A stretch of DNA of 64,000 nucleotides from Arenicellaceae bacterium. Its GTDB lineage: Bacteria > Pseudomonadota > Gammaproteobacteria > Arenicellales > Arenicellaceae. The DNA is taken from assembly GCA_029246505.1 (NCBI GenBank), contig JAQWNC010000003.1, forward strand, positions 1-64,000, read 5' to 3'. The position numbers and the translations under genes are program-made. Shown here one piece after another: positions 20,963-30,776 of the stretch (the stretch's first letter is position 1; the number at the start of each line of letters is the position of its first letter). The notes beneath the pieces are model-generated. The model was not told the DNA's origin. It did no database searches and worked only from the letters and a program-made list of their open reading frames with translations.

Positions 20963-21202
20963 TTAATACACCGCGAGCGGACTCAATACCAGCAAAAATT
21001 TGCCAAACGTCCACGAAACATCTCGATAATACCAAAACACCCAAAATACGAGCAAGCAATTGCCTAAAGTTGCCCGTATCCAAATTACGTGTGTCCAATA
21101 GTGGCCTTTTGCCAATGCGTACCTTAGCCCGGTAACACAACGAACAATAGCGAATGATAGAACCAGAGAAAAGGCTATAACGATGTATTCAAATAAGGTC
21201 AT
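20963..21202 (-). CDS. Small membrane protein, probably C-terminally truncated
   Basis: A 79-residue protein with two or three membrane helices beginning MTLFEYIVIAFSLVLSFAIVR, and a Trp-rich middle (VFWVFWYYRDVSWTFGKFL). I recall a family of unknown membrane proteins that starts the same way but is roughly twice as long. Here the frame ends at PLAVY-stop and a neighbouring frame stays open for another 20 codons, so the 3' part may be lost to a frameshift. Lies between the sulfite-dehydrogenase-like operon and recQ. Function unknown. Confidence 0.5.
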   Translation of the reverse strand: MTLFEYIVIAFSLVLSFAIVRCVTGLRYALAKGHYWTHVIWIRATLGNCLLVFWVFWYYRDVSWTFGKFLLVLSPLAVY

Positions 21203-21395
21203 ACTCCTGCAGTACGCTGCTCCAGCTAATTTTTGCACTAGTTTAAGTGAAAAGTGGGCTAAGTGAGAAAGTAAGCTACTTTACCAAAAAACAAATTAGC
21301 TCGCTAAGCCACCTAGACAATAATTCCCTTATACTGCAAATCCCTATATTGAACCATTAATTCCTTTTTGGATTCGCCGCTTTGAACTCGACACC

Positions 21396-23213
21396 GTGAA
21401 CCTGGCTTCAAACCAAAACACCGACAGTCTGGAATCCATCCTGCAAAGCACGTTCGGCTATGCAACTTTTCGTCCTTCACAAAAAGAAATAATCCAAACG
21501 ATTATCAATGGCAACAACGCGCTGGTGTTGATGCCAACCGGGAGAGGTAAATCTTTGTGCTACCAAATACCCGCGTTAGCGATGCGCGGCTGCGGAGTAG
21601 TAATTTCGCCACTGATTGCTTTAATGCAAGATCAGGTCGATGCGCTGCGCGTAGTGGATGTTAATGCCAGCTTTCTAAATTCCACCTTGAGTGCTGCAGA
21701 AACCAGGCAAACAGAAACCGATCTACTGAACAATAACCTCGACCTGCTGTACATCGCACCTGAGCGACTTAAAACAGATCGCACTATGGAGCTGCTGCAA
21801 AAAGCAGAAATTTCTCTGTTTGCAATTGATGAGGCTCATTGTGTTTCGCAATGGGGTCACGATTTCAGGTCAGATTATCTTCGACTCAGCGTTCTGAATG
21901 ACCTCTTCCCTAATACCCCACGTATTGCACTAACGGCGACAGCAGATGAACGCACACGTATTGAAATTGCCAAATGCCTTACGTTAGAAAACGCAACGCA
22001 TTTTGTTACTGGTTTCGACCGACCAAACATTCGATATCGAATCACCTTAAAAAATAGTCCGCGTAACCAACTCCTCAAGTTCTTAAAAGAAGAACATCCG
22101 TATGACGCAGGCATTGTCTACTGCTTGTCGCGTAAAAAGACCGAAGAAACTGCCAGCTGGCTAAGTGCCGAAGGATTTAACGCCTTGCCGTATCACGCCG
22201 GCTTGCCTACCGCCACACGCTCCAACAATCAAGCAGCATTCTTAAGAGAAGAAGGCATTATTGTGGTTGCTACTATCGCTTTTGGTATGGGCATAGACAA
22301 ACCAGACGTTCGCTTTGTCGCGCACCTGGATATACCCAAAACAGTTGAATCGTACTATCAGGAAACCGGCCGTGCCGGACGTGATGGAGAAGCTGCCAAT
22401 GCCTGGATGGTGTATGGCTTGCAAGACGTCATCAAACTGCGCCAGATGATGCAAACTTCTGAGGGGAGCGAACAGTACAAGCGCGCCGAACAATATCGCC
22501 TGAACTCCATGCTTGGCTTATGCGAAATAACCAGCTGCCGGCGACAGTCCCTGCTCAATTATTTTGGCGAAGAACTGGATGAGCCTTGTGGGAATTGCGA
22601 TACCTGTCTGGAACCGGTTATCACCTGGGACGGCACCGAGGCTGCGCAAAAAGCGCTAAGTGCTGCCTACCGTACCGGCCAACGATTTGGTGCTAACCAT
22701 CTAATCGACGTACTTGAAGGCAATAGCACGGCGAAAGTTAATCAATTCGGCCACGACAAATTACCCACGTTCGGCATTGGCACTGAACTCAATGGCAATG
22801 GCTGGCGCTCAGTGTTCCGACAATTGGTTGCACGAGGTTATTTAACGGTCGATGTCGAAGGCTATGGTGCGCTGCTATTAGATGAGCAAGCCCGACCGCT
22901 GCTGCGTGGCGAACAAAAAATAGAGCTCCGTAAAGATACCCACAAAGCGAGTAAGTCCAAACAGGTGCGCCAAAAGCCGTTGGCCGACAATATCAATCCG
23001 GAATTGTTTGAGGCATTAAGAGCGCGTCGTACCAAACTCGCCACGCAACAAGGCGTGCCTCCCTATGTGATTTTTCACGATAAAACATTGCTCGAAATAG
23101 CCGAATATATGCCACAGGATATGGCACAATTCAGTCAAATTAACGGGGTCGGCGATAGCAAATTAGAAAAATACGGCGAAGAGTTTTTAACCGTAGTCCA
23201 AGACGCCAGCTAA
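21396..23213 (+). CDS. recQ: ATP-dependent DNA helicase RecQ
   Basis: 3'-5' DNA helicase for recombination and repair. The 605 residues start at GTG ([15 protein letters not shown]). Motif I is [17 protein letters not shown], motif [18 protein letters not shown], then TATAD, and motif [10 protein letters not shown]. The zinc-binding cysteines are in CEITSCRRQ and CGNCDTC, followed by the RQC winged helix and a C-terminal HRDC domain (about 525-600, [15 protein letters not shown]). Full three-domain RecQ, intact. A 7-bp perfect hairpin (23298-23320) lies in the gap after it but without a T-run. Confidence 0.96.
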   Translation: MNLASNQNTDSLESILQSTFGYATFRPSQKEIIQTIINGNNALVLMPTGRGKSLCYQIPALAMRGCGVVISPLIALMQDQVDALRVVDVNASFLNSTLSAAETRQTETDLLNNNLDLLYIAPERLKTDRTMELLQKAEISLFAIDEAHCVSQWGHDFRSDYLRLSVLNDLFPNTPRIALTATADERTRIEIAKCLTLENATHFVTGFDRPNIRYRITLKNSPRNQLLKFLKEEHPYDAGIVYCLSRKKTEETASWLSAEGFNALPYHAGLPTATRSNNQAAFLREEGIIVVATIAFGMGIDKPDVRFVAHLDIPKTVESYYQETGRAGRDGEAANAWMVYGLQDVIKLRQMMQTSEGSEQYKRAEQYRLNSMLGLCEITSCRRQSLLNYFGEELDEPCGNCDTCLEPVITWDGTEAAQKALSAAYRTGQRFGANHLIDVLEGNSTAKVNQFGHDKLPTFGIGTELNGNGWRSVFRQLVARGYLTVDVEGYGALLLDEQARPLLRGEQKIELRKDTHKASKSKQVRQKPLADNINPELFEALRARRTKLATQQGVPPYVIFHDKTLLEIAEYMPQDMAQFSQINGVGDSKLEKYGEEFLTVVQDAS

Positions 23214-23496
23214 CCCTACCTCTACCGCCACCCCTAAAGCGCCATTACAGAACTATTACAGGGGCACAATCTAAGTACCCCACCACTTACGGCTGCGGCT
23301 GCTCATATCGACAGAGCAGCATAAACTCGTACAGTTCTATCATCACACAAGGGTAGAATGATCATCAATGACAACTAACCAGTGTTGCGAGAATAATGGC
23401 CCAATATTTCGTACCAAACGAAAGAATAGCACCGGGAACATCGCATTAAGCTGAATACACTCTTTTAATAATAAGTACAGAAACCGGACTAAGACG

Positions 23497-24390
23497 ATGC
23501 CAATGCGAAGTGCTTACCTTTGCGTAATACTTATTTGGTCTACTACCCCACTCGCCTCGCAGTGGAGTATGCAGTCAGATTTTCTTTTTGCATTGACCGC
23601 ACGTTTGAGTATTGGCGCGGTGGTAGCGATGGTGATGATCGTACTGATGCGCAGAGAAGTAGAATGGCACCGCAAAGCACTCGCTGGCTACACCATCGCA
23701 GGCGGTACCCTGTGTCTAGCAATGGGGGCCATGTACTGGGCCATGCAATATATTCCGTCAGGTTGGGTTTCGGTTCTTTTCGGACTATCACCCATCATCA
23801 CCGCAGTATTAGCCTGGATGTTTCTCGATGAAGGCAGAGTAAATCTGCAAAGCCAGGCGGGTATCCTGTTCGGTTTCTTGGCTTTGTTTCTGATCTTTTC
23901 TTCAAGCCTCAATTTCACTCCCGAGAGCAGTGCAGGTGTCGCGGTTGCGGTGTTTAGCACTTTTACACACGCTGCCAGCGCAGTATGGTTAAAACGTCTT
24001 CAGCCGGTTAAATCAGCTCTGGTATTAAGCACCGGCGGTATGCTAGTTGCAGTACCCATACTAATAATCGTCGGTTCTTTTCTCGGTACCGATTGGACTC
24101 CCTCGCTGAGCCTACGGGAAGTTTCCGCCATTATTTATCTCGGGGTTATTGCATCAGCAATAGGGTTCTCACTTTATTACTTCGTGTTGCGAAACGTATC
24201 CGCCACCCGTGTATCACTAATCACGCAGATAACGCCGGTGGTTTGCCTGATTCTAGGTAGCTGGTTGAACAACGAACCGTTAGTAGCCAATGTCTGGATT
24301 GGTACAGCATTGATCAGCTTTGGCTTACTAATGTTCGAACTTAGTCAACGCAGACTGGTAGGACCTAACAAGGCCGCACCTCGTACGTAG
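23497..24390 (+). CDS. EamA/DMT-family transporter
   Basis: A 297-residue protein of about ten membrane helices in two EamA repeats (about 5-135 and 148-285); the repeat signatures are SGWVSVLFGLSPIITAVLAW and ATRVSLITQITPVVCLILG. The family exports or imports small metabolites such as amino acids and purines; the substrate cannot be told from sequence. It stands alone between recQ and the convergent SDR gene. A second member lies at 59043-59933 on the minus strand. Confidence 0.88.
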   Translation: MPMRSAYLCVILIWSTTPLASQWSMQSDFLFALTARLSIGAVVAMVMIVLMRREVEWHRKALAGYTIAGGTLCLAMGAMYWAMQYIPSGWVSVLFGLSPIITAVLAWMFLDEGRVNLQSQAGILFGFLALFLIFSSSLNFTPESSAGVAVAVFSTFTHAASAVWLKRLQPVKSALVLSTGGMLVAVPILIIVGSFLGTDWTPSLSLREVSAIIYLGVIASAIGFSLYYFVLRNVSATRVSLITQITPVVCLILGSWLNNEPLVANVWIGTALISFGLLMFELSQRRLVGPNKAAPRT

Positions 24391-24468
24391 GCTTCAATAA
24401 AACTATACTCAACCACGCAACAGCGCACTATTCAATCCATCTGTCACCAGGCGGTTTTTAATAGTCTG

Positions 24469-25281
24469 CTACCACACCCCTCGCTCGGCTTTATAATTCA
24501 CCAGCCAACCGCTATCTTCCATGGTCATATTATCGATTGTGTTAATCAGGCCACCAACAGCAATATCAACTTTCACCATCTGATCTTCCGCAAGGTGGCC
24601 GTGATCCAGATTTTTTTGCGACCAAACAACGCCAGGATTGATCGCCGCTACAATAACGCCATCCTCTTTAAGGTCCTTGGATAAAGTAATTAAAACCATA
24701 TGCAAAGCCGCTTTACTCATTCTATAGAAGTAACCTCCGCCCGTAGGTGGGCCGGCGCCAAACGAAGCCAAATTCGAAGACATGGCTACAATCACCTTGC
24801 GATCGCTCGACTTAACGTTGTCAATAAATGCCTCAGATACGGCTAATGCGCCTACACCGTTGGTACGCATGATGGTATCAAATGCATCGTAATCTAAAGT
24901 ACCCAGCGCCTGCGACGGCCCGCTAAAATTACCGGCATAGCCAGCATTATTCAGCAGCACGTCGATCGGCTGACCTGCCAATTTTGCGCCTAAAGCTCGC
25001 ACCGTATCCAACAGGGTAATATCCATATACTCAATGCTCACCTTTGGATATTCAGCCTGTAATTCAAGTAGAGATACAGGTGGCGTATCACGCCGATGTA
25101 TCGCAATTACACCCCAACCTTTAGCCGCATATTGCGTAGCAAACTCGAAGCCGATACCAGCGTTAGCGCCAGTAATCATAACGGTTTCGGCAATACTTAC
25201 ACTGCTAAATACACCACTGAATACAAAACCCAGTACTGCAATTAGTCGAATCATTTTTATTCTATTAATCAAGCCACTCAT
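24469..25281 (-). CDS. Short-chain dehydrogenase with N-terminal signal segment
   Basis: A 270-residue SDR: the cofactor motif TGANAGIG, NNAGYAG, the catalytic Ser region (VAMSSNLASFG) and the YRMSKAA site (Tyr-x-x-x-Lys) are all present. Unusually, a hydrophobic segment with a basic n-region (NRIKMIRLIAVLGFVFSG...SIAE) precedes the Rossmann fold, like a signal peptide. SDRs need NAD(P)H and are normally cytoplasmic, so this one is either membrane-tethered or exported. The first ATG has AGAGG upstream and is kept. No neighbour suggests a substrate. Confidence 0.85.
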   Translation of the reverse strand: MSGLINRIKMIRLIAVLGFVFSGVFSSVSIAETVMITGANAGIGFEFATQYAAKGWGVIAIHRRDTPPVSLLELQAEYPKVSIEYMDITLLDTVRALGAKLAGQPIDVLLNNAGYAGNFSGPSQALGTLDYDAFDTIMRTNGVGALAVSEAFIDNVKSSDRKVIVAMSSNLASFGAGPPTGGGYFYRMSKAALHMVLITLSKDLKEDGVIVAAINPGVVWSQKNLDHGHLAEDQMVKVDIAVGGLINTIDNMTMEDSGWLVNYKAERGVW

Positions 25282-25486
25282 TACTTTCAGCCTCTTCTTT
25301 TTATGTCGTTAATTAGATAGTTAATTAAAAAGTTTGATCTGTAAATAGTATCACCCTCGTACAAATATAGAGTAGCTCTCTATTACCAGTAAGTTAATGC
25401 TGTTAGGTTCAATGTAATGCCACGGTCTAAAATACTGGACGATACATCTAGAAACAAAAGAAACGCACAAAATATAATAAATACCC

Positions 25487-25792
25487 ATGAGCATCATTCC
25501 TGCAATAGCCATTATCGCGATCATCGGATTTATCGCCCAACGAATCGGGCTGTGCCTGGTGAATGCAACCACGCGCGCCATGGGTGGCGACATTAGTTTA
25601 TTAGTCGCAAAGTAATAAAACATACCTTCGCCAGTTGCTTTATAGGTATTGGCGGCAGTGCGGCATTCGGTGGCAACGACACACATTTATTGCTAGGTTT
25701 ACCTACTCTTTCCTTCGCAAGCGTTATTTGGCATGGTATGCGGCATTGCTATTGAAGGGTGGGCTTATGTAAAACTCACTGCCCGGCCGTAA
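25487..25792 (+). pseudogene. YeeE/YedE-family (sulfur transport) gene remnant
   Basis: Three frames in succession give family-like sequence. Frame 1 from ATG reads FIAQRIGLCLVNATTRAMGG, then stops at 25613. A second frame gives SAAFGGNDTHLLLGLPTLS. A third gives CGIAIEGWAYVKLTARP to a stop at 25790-25792. This matches the outline of YeeE/YedE membrane proteins, in which an AQR-G-C segment is followed by a GGNDxxLLxGLPxL segment. The middle of the protein is missing and at least two frameshifts are needed, so the gene is dead. A 111-residue frame on the opposite strand is only its shadow. Confidence 0.65.
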
Positions 25793-25851
25793 AACCCCGC
25801 TAGCTCGACGCCAATGGATTAAGTATAAAAAGTTAAAGAATAAAAGTAAGA

Positions 25852-25884
25852 ATAAAAAAAGGAGGCTAAACCCATTAGCCTCCT
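25852..25884 (-). terminator. Rho-independent terminator of the dienelactone hydrolase gene
   Basis: On the minus strand GGAGGCTAA pairs perfectly with TTAGCCTCC around a 5-base loop, followed by a run of seven T. It lies 68 bases after the stop of the gene at 25953-26834. Confidence 0.9.
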
Positions 25885-25952
25885 TCACTCCCTGTCTACG
25901 CGTTTGTATTAGCTATCAGCACTGGTAAATACTAATAGCTAATACATTCGGC

Positions 25953-26834
25953 TTAAGCCAATGCAGTACTATAAAGTGCCAGCAGTCGAGCCCATGCCTT
26001 TTCAGCTTGAGCTTCGTTATAAACCGGCGAGTCTGGCGGGCACCAGCCATGTAATGTGCCTTCATACACTTCGATCTCTGCGGGCACGCCAGCGGCAGCA
26101 TAAGCTTCTGCCAAAACTGTTTTAGCTTCTGGTTGTTTTTCATCGTCATTAGCCGCGACAGCATGCAAGATATGCGCTGGTGTTTTAGGAATCAACAAAT
26201 GCGGGCTGTCATCATTGTCTGTAACCAAACCACCACCGTGGAAAGAAGCAGCAGCACCTACACGATCTGGTAAAGCAGCAGCAGTACGCATAATTAGCGG
26301 TCCACCCATGCAATAACCGGCAGTACCAACTTTACGGTTGGTATCCACACTGGCTTGCTGATCCAACCAACCAATATAGTCAGTCGCATCAGACATCGCC
26401 GCATCTTGCGTCAGTTTTCCAGCCATTCCAAACAGAAATGCACGCGTGTCAGGGTCAGAAAATTCAGCTTCTGGTCCAACTACTGGCGCTTTCATGTCAC
26501 GGTAAAACGGATTCACCGCAAGCACAGAGTATCCAGATTCTGCCAGGCGTTTTGCCATGGCTTTAATCGCAGGTCGCAGACCTTTAATATCTGCCCAATA
26601 TAAAATGGCTGCATGTGAACCGCCGTCTGGGTGCACAAAATAGCTGTCAGAAACACCGCCGTTAGTCATTGGCACATCCACGTTTGATTCAGTAACAGTT
26701 TGCGCATTAGCCACCTGTGGCAACATTGCCGCCAGGCTTGCTGCGACTGACAGCTTGCCAAAATCTCGGCGATTAAAACTTTCCCCGTTTTTTACAAACT
26801 TCGCATTATCTTTTTCGGTTAATTCATCACACAT
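25953..26834 (-). CDS. Tat-exported dienelactone hydrolase family protein
   Basis: A 293-residue alpha/beta hydrolase. A twin-arginine signal (NRRDFGKLSVAASLAAMLPQ, about 21-40, cut near ANAQT) sends it to the periplasm. The nucleophile elbow GYCMGG carries the catalytic Cys typical of dienelactone hydrolases; the acid is in the EVYEGTLHGWCPPDSP region with the catalytic His in LHGW. The start has GGAG 7 bases upstream, and a perfect terminator follows. It is divergent from a DUF6152-like gene. Substrate unknown; family members hydrolyse lactones or small esters. Confidence 0.9.
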   Translation of the reverse strand: MCDELTEKDNAKFVKNGESFNRRDFGKLSVAASLAAMLPQVANAQTVTESNVDVPMTNGGVSDSYFVHPDGGSHAAILYWADIKGLRPAIKAMAKRLAESGYSVLAVNPFYRDMKAPVVGPEAEFSDPDTRAFLFGMAGKLTQDAAMSDATDYIGWLDQQASVDTNRKVGTAGYCMGGPLIMRTAAALPDRVGAAASFHGGGLVTDNDDSPHLLIPKTPAHILHAVAANDDEKQPEAKTVLAEAYAAAGVPAEIEVYEGTLHGWCPPDSPVYNEAQAEKAWARLLALYSTALA

Positions 26835-27023
26835 AGTATCTGCTCCAAATGGTTTTGATTGATTATGAAATTATTCTACCAAAATTAAGCCAAATTCGTT
26901 AAGCCTATTCAGATAGTTGGCGATTTAAGGTTTTCTGTTACTTAATGTTACTGCGCATTACCATATACCGGCTTATAACTTTGATCTAGAATAAAACGTA
27001 AGTAGGCAAATTTGGAGTACACC

Positions 27024-27446
27024 ATGAAACGACTATTAAATCGACTGACCCACAGCCCACGCGCTGTATCCGCCTCACTGCTTTTAATACTCGCATGCGT
27101 ATTCTTAAGCGCCAGTGCACATCATGGGTGGCGTGGCTACGCGCAGGATTTCAATATGACTGCCACCGTAGTTAACCTTAAATTTTCCAACCCACACGAC
27201 CAGATTTGGGTAGAAGATGAGCAAGGTAACGAGTGGAACTTTTTGCTCGCCCCGCCAGCGCGTAATCGCAAATTCGGTTTTGACGAGAACATTATTACTA
27301 TTGGCGACACGGTGGATATTTTTGGTCAACGATCTAAAACCGAGAACGAAGGCAAAATCCACGTTATGAAAAATTCTACTGGCGACACTATTTATACTTA
27401 CTATTACGATAGCGGTAAAACTAGTCTGGAGCGGCAAGGTCGCTAG
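27024..27446 (+). CDS. DUF6152-like exported protein, single-domain form
   Basis: A 140-residue exported protein. A long signal segment (about residues 15-33, LLLILACVFLSASA) is followed directly by HHGW, then a small beta domain with FSNPHDQIWVEDEQG and, near the end, DTVDIFGQRSKT and a Tyr-rich tail (IYTYYY). The HH after the signal and the NPH triplet are shared with the two longer relatives at 29688 and 56805. The start is set at the ATG with GGAG 6 bases upstream; a TTG four codons earlier is less likely. Function unknown. Confidence 0.8.
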   Translation: MKRLLNRLTHSPRAVSASLLLILACVFLSASAHHGWRGYAQDFNMTATVVNLKFSNPHDQIWVEDEQGNEWNFLLAPPARNRKFGFDENIITIGDTVDIFGQRSKTENEGKIHVMKNSTGDTIYTYYYDSGKTSLERQGR

Positions 27447-27645
27447 CTCGTCCTCTCCGACAAATTAACCGGCTGATACACTGTGTCGTCTGCATCCCTA
27501 CTAACGGTAGAATTATCTAAGTTCGAATAATCAATAAATACCTTTAAATATTACTTATCTTTTTTAGTTACGGGGCAAATGTACGCGAAAGCTAATTTAC
27601 CTAAGTGTAATGTATAATCTGAGTTGATCTCTTATTTCCTCGAGC

Positions 27646-28911
27646 TTACTCATTTTCCGGCTCACCTTCATCATCCAACTCCAACAAAGGCACTGACTGT
27701 ATCGCTGCCCCTGCAATGCCTTTAATCGAGCTGTGCATGTTTATGGTGTTGTTGAGTACTTTTTCTATTTGTTTTTCGCGTTTTTTCCAATGGCCTTGAA
27801 TGGATCGTTTTTCGCTATCCAGGTCTATTTGCATTTGGGTGAAGCCTTCGACGATGCCTTCTACCTGCAAACGAAATTCGTTACTGGTTAAAAAGCTATA
27901 CAACATTTCCATTTTCTCGCCTTTATTCTCCTGGCTGGCGCTGGCTTCGTTAATTAAAATGATGCTTTCACGTAACACCTGGCACAGGCCTTTAAATTCT
28001 TCGAAGGTACAAATCCACACGCCTTCGCGCATACCCATTCGGTCCATGTCTTGTGGCATGGCTTCGGTAACAATTACACCAATGCTGGCATTCTTGTTAC
28101 GGATATCGTTTTTAAACTTTTCTATCCAACTGGGTTGAAAGGCTTTGGTACGTTTGCTCTCGTAATAAACTGAGCCACAGTTTTGGTTTTGGCGGGTGTT
28201 AACTATTTGCAGGCAGTCGCCACCTTGTGCGCCCTTTTTAATTTCGTCGATGGTATCTAGTGGGAACTGCTGGGCCAGCCATTCTTCAATCGCGAGCTCT
28301 TGCACCTCACCCTGAATCTGCATGGAGCCTTGTTCGGCTTTGCGTTGGGCTTCTTTTAGCTGCTCGTGCAGCTGATTAATTACGTGGTCTTTTTCGCTGA
28401 CTTTAAGGGCGTTCTTTTCAGCCTCTGATTTGCTAATTTTTTCACGTTCTTCACCGATAAGTTTGGTGAGCTTTTGTTCGTTCTCTGCCAACAGGCTGTC
28501 TTTAAGTTGGTCTTTTTCGCGTTGCAGCTTGGCGAACTCTGCTTTGGTTTTGTTCAGCTCTTGAACCTTAGTGTTTTGTTCTGCTAACTCTGCCTGCAAC
28601 ATCTTGGTACTTTCGGCCTGCTCTTGCACGGCTTTGACTTTTTCTTGTTGTTTAATTTGCTCGCGCTCTGTGCTGAGCTTGGCAGTAATGCCTTCGGCTA
28701 TTTGTGTCTGTATGGCGGCTTCTTGTTTTTTTATCTCGTTAAGCTTTTTGGAGATGTCGGCTTGCTGTTGCTCAAGCTTGTGGGTCTCTTGCGCCAGCTT
28801 GTCGTTGTATTTTTTTTTAAGGTCGTCATCGAGCTTGTGATAGAGAATCTCGTTCACATCGATATCTTGCCCGCAGTTAGGGCATTCGATTCTGTTATCT
28901 GATCCACTCAT
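27646..28911 (-). CDS. DUF2130 domain protein with long coiled coil
   Basis: A 421-residue cytoplasmic protein. An N-terminal CPNCGQDI looks like half of a zinc knuckle; residues about 25-190 form a charged coiled coil rich in Glu/Lys/Gln; the C-terminal 220 residues are DUF2130, with GGDCLQIVNTR and VYYESKRTKAFQPSWIEKFK. The pattern of acidic and lysine residues (ESKRT) resembles a restriction-endonuclease-like core, and the domain is known from scattered bacterial and phage genomes. The function is unknown; a nuclease role is inference. It is a lone gene flanked by gaps of about 200 and 450 bases, consistent with an accessory gene. Confidence 0.85.
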   Translation of the reverse strand: MSGSDNRIECPNCGQDIDVNEILYHKLDDDLKKKYNDKLAQETHKLEQQQADISKKLNEIKKQEAAIQTQIAEGITAKLSTEREQIKQQEKVKAVQEQAESTKMLQAELAEQNTKVQELNKTKAEFAKLQREKDQLKDSLLAENEQKLTKLIGEEREKISKSEAEKNALKVSEKDHVINQLHEQLKEAQRKAEQGSMQIQGEVQELAIEEWLAQQFPLDTIDEIKKGAQGGDCLQIVNTRQNQNCGSVYYESKRTKAFQPSWIEKFKNDIRNKNASIGVIVTEAMPQDMDRMGMREGVWICTFEEFKGLCQVLRESIILINEASASQENKGEKMEMLYSFLTSNEFRLQVEGIVEGFTQMQIDLDSEKRSIQGHWKKREKQIEKVLNNTINMHSSIKGIAGAAIQSVPLLELDDEGEPENE

Positions 28912-29366
28912 GCTTTTATTATTCCTTATTCCCTTTGCCCCTCAATTCTTCAATGCGAGTTATTTAACTTCAACCAACTATAAATCCCAAATAAGCCACG
29001 CTATTGAAGCTAACCAGTTTGCGCTTGGTTGTTTGGATTATCAATAATAAAGCGGGTTTAGTTACGTGTTGTTGCTTTTAGATGGCCGTTGTTATGTACC
29101 AAGAGCAGCAAGCAGATAAACAAGAAATGCTGCACCAAAGCAGCTACCACAACCAAATAAGGCTATTGCTTGAAAAATCATTACTTACACCTGTTTATAA
29201 ATGCGGGCTATTGATACTCTGCGTTGATCGAAGGGTAGTATGGATACTACTAAGAAAAGGGTCGGTGACAAACAGAAATCGTTGTATATTATCATCGACC
29301 GCTTTTAATCTACTGCCCCTCTATCTTAAGTTGTGAGGAAAAATCAGTAAAATTTGTGAGGCTACT
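28912..29366. other. Intergenic stretch without a recognisable gene
   Basis: 455 bases between the divergent DUF2130 and phhB genes. An 84-codon frame here has no ribosome binding site and protein-like composition is poor. The last 20 bases hold the phhB ribosome binding site (GAGG, 6 bases before ATG). Confidence 0.6.
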
Positions 29367-29678
29367 ATGAAGCTCCAAAAACTAACTAGTAACGAATTAG
29401 AAGAATCACTGGCGAACCTTAATCGTGAAAAACCGGTTAGCTGGTATTTGGAAGATGAGAAGCTGACTAAGGTATTCAAGTTTACTGATTTTAATTTGGC
29501 CTTTGGATTTATGACTATGTGCGCTATTTACGCAGAAAAAGTCAACCATCATCCTGAATGGTTTAATGTATACGATACGGTTAAAATTCAGCTAACCACC
29601 CATCATGTTTCAGGCATTACTTATAAAGATTTTGAATTGGCAGATAAAATGGATAGCTTTGAGCGAACCGTTAAGTGA
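29367..29678 (+). CDS. phhB: Pterin-4a-carbinolamine dehydratase
   Basis: Recycles 4a-hydroxytetrahydrobiopterin and is usually linked to phenylalanine hydroxylase or molybdopterin metabolism. The 103 residues contain the active-site pattern [18 protein letters not shown] with paired histidines, a later THH, and the conserved [13 protein letters not shown]. The ribosome binding site GAGG is 6 bases upstream of ATG. A DUF6152-like gene follows after only 9 bases, so the two are probably one operon. No phenylalanine hydroxylase gene is in the window. Confidence 0.92.
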   Translation: MKLQKLTSNELEESLANLNREKPVSWYLEDEKLTKVFKFTDFNLAFGFMTMCAIYAEKVNHHPEWFNVYDTVKIQLTTHHVSGITYKDFELADKMDSFERTVK

Positions 29679-29687
29679 GGAGAAGGT

Positions 29688-30776
29688 ATGTATCGTATTG
29701 TCGCTTTAAAGGTTGCATTAACTGTTTCGTTAACTCTTTTAGTAGCTGTGGCTCTGCTGAATTCAGCTCCCAGCTTTGCCCACCACGGCTATGGCGGTAG
29801 ATATAACCAAGAAGTTATTCAAGAGCTGGAAGGCGAGCTGGTCAATGTACTTTGGCGAAACCCACATGTACGTTTAACCATTAAAGATGCGGAAGGCGGC
29901 CTTTGGAATATAGAGGCCGGCTCCCCTACTGTGATGTTACGTCGCGGAATTACCGAAGCCATGGTGAACGCTAGCAAACAGATAAAGATCGCCGGTTTAG
30001 GTTCCATGCGGGGTCGCAATGAGATGACTGCCAGTAATATATTACTGGCCTCCGGCGAGGAATTATTGCTAACAAGTGGCTCAAAACCGCGCTGGCAGAC
30101 CAGCAACTTAGTTGGTGGTGGTAACTTTTTAATCAATGCGGTGGGCGACAGCTCAAAACCAGAACTAGGTATATTTCGGGTATGGAGCACGGTGGTCAGC
30201 GACCCGGTAAGTAAGGGTATTTACCCGGAAGCTGCCGACCCTTCCTTGTCGTATCGATATCCACTCACCCCTGCTGCACTGGCTTATCTGGATAACTTTG
30301 ATCCGGCAACGGATAATCCTTTGGAGGCCTACTGCGTGAGTAAAGGCATGCCCATGGTTATGGATCAGCCTTTTCCAATGGAGTTTACCGATATGGGCGA
30401 TAACATTGTTGCCCGACTCGAAGAATATGACACAGTGCGTACTATCTATATGGGCAACTCTATGGAGGGCCAAGTAGACGGAGTACCCCAGCCAACCGAG
30501 GCATCTCTATTAGGGGTTTCCACCGGTAAGTGGGATGGCGATACGCTGGTGGTCACGACCAACCAAATTAGCTGGCCTTACTTTAGTCAGATGGGTATTC
30601 GTCAAAGTGGCGATATGGTTCTGGAAGAGCGCTTTACACCAGTGGAAAACGGCAGTCGACTAAATTACAAACTGACCGCGACGGATGCAGTGACGTTTAC
30701 CGAACCGGTGGTATTAGAAAAGTTCTGGATTTGGGACCCCAGCGTTGAAGTAGTGGAATATCGCTGCACCGAGTAG
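29688..30776 (+). CDS. DUF6152-like exported protein, long form
   Basis: A 362-residue secreted protein. Signal peptide about 1-30 (VALLNSAPSFA), mature end HHGYGGRYN, then a DUF6152-like beta domain with VLWRNPHVRLTIKDAEGG, and a C-terminal domain that ends with GDTLVVTTNQISWPYFSQMGIRQSG and VEYRCTE. It shares this whole layout with the gene at 56805, including the WRNPHV and WP-F-x-x-x-G patterns. It follows phhB by 9 bases. The repeated His patches could bind a metal; that is inference. Function unknown. Confidence 0.85.
   Translation: MYRIVALKVALTVSLTLLVAVALLNSAPSFAHHGYGGRYNQEVIQELEGELVNVLWRNPHVRLTIKDAEGGLWNIEAGSPTVMLRRGITEAMVNASKQIKIAGLGSMRGRNEMTASNILLASGEELLLTSGSKPRWQTSNLVGGGNFLINAVGDSSKPELGIFRVWSTVVSDPVSKGIYPEAADPSLSYRYPLTPAALAYLDNFDPATDNPLEAYCVSKGMPMVMDQPFPMEFTDMGDNIVARLEEYDTVRTIYMGNSMEGQVDGVPQPTEASLLGVSTGKWDGDTLVVTTNQISWPYFSQMGIRQSGDMVLEERFTPVENGSRLNYKLTATDAVTFTEPVVLEKFWIWDPSVEVVEYRCTE

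Noticed and set aside
25351-25686. A 111-codon minus-strand frame
   Set aside because: Runs antisense to the YeeE/YedE remnant; no ribosome binding site and no family match.
29082-29336. An 84-codon plus-strand frame between DUF2130 and phhB
   Set aside because: No ribosome binding site and composition unlike protein.
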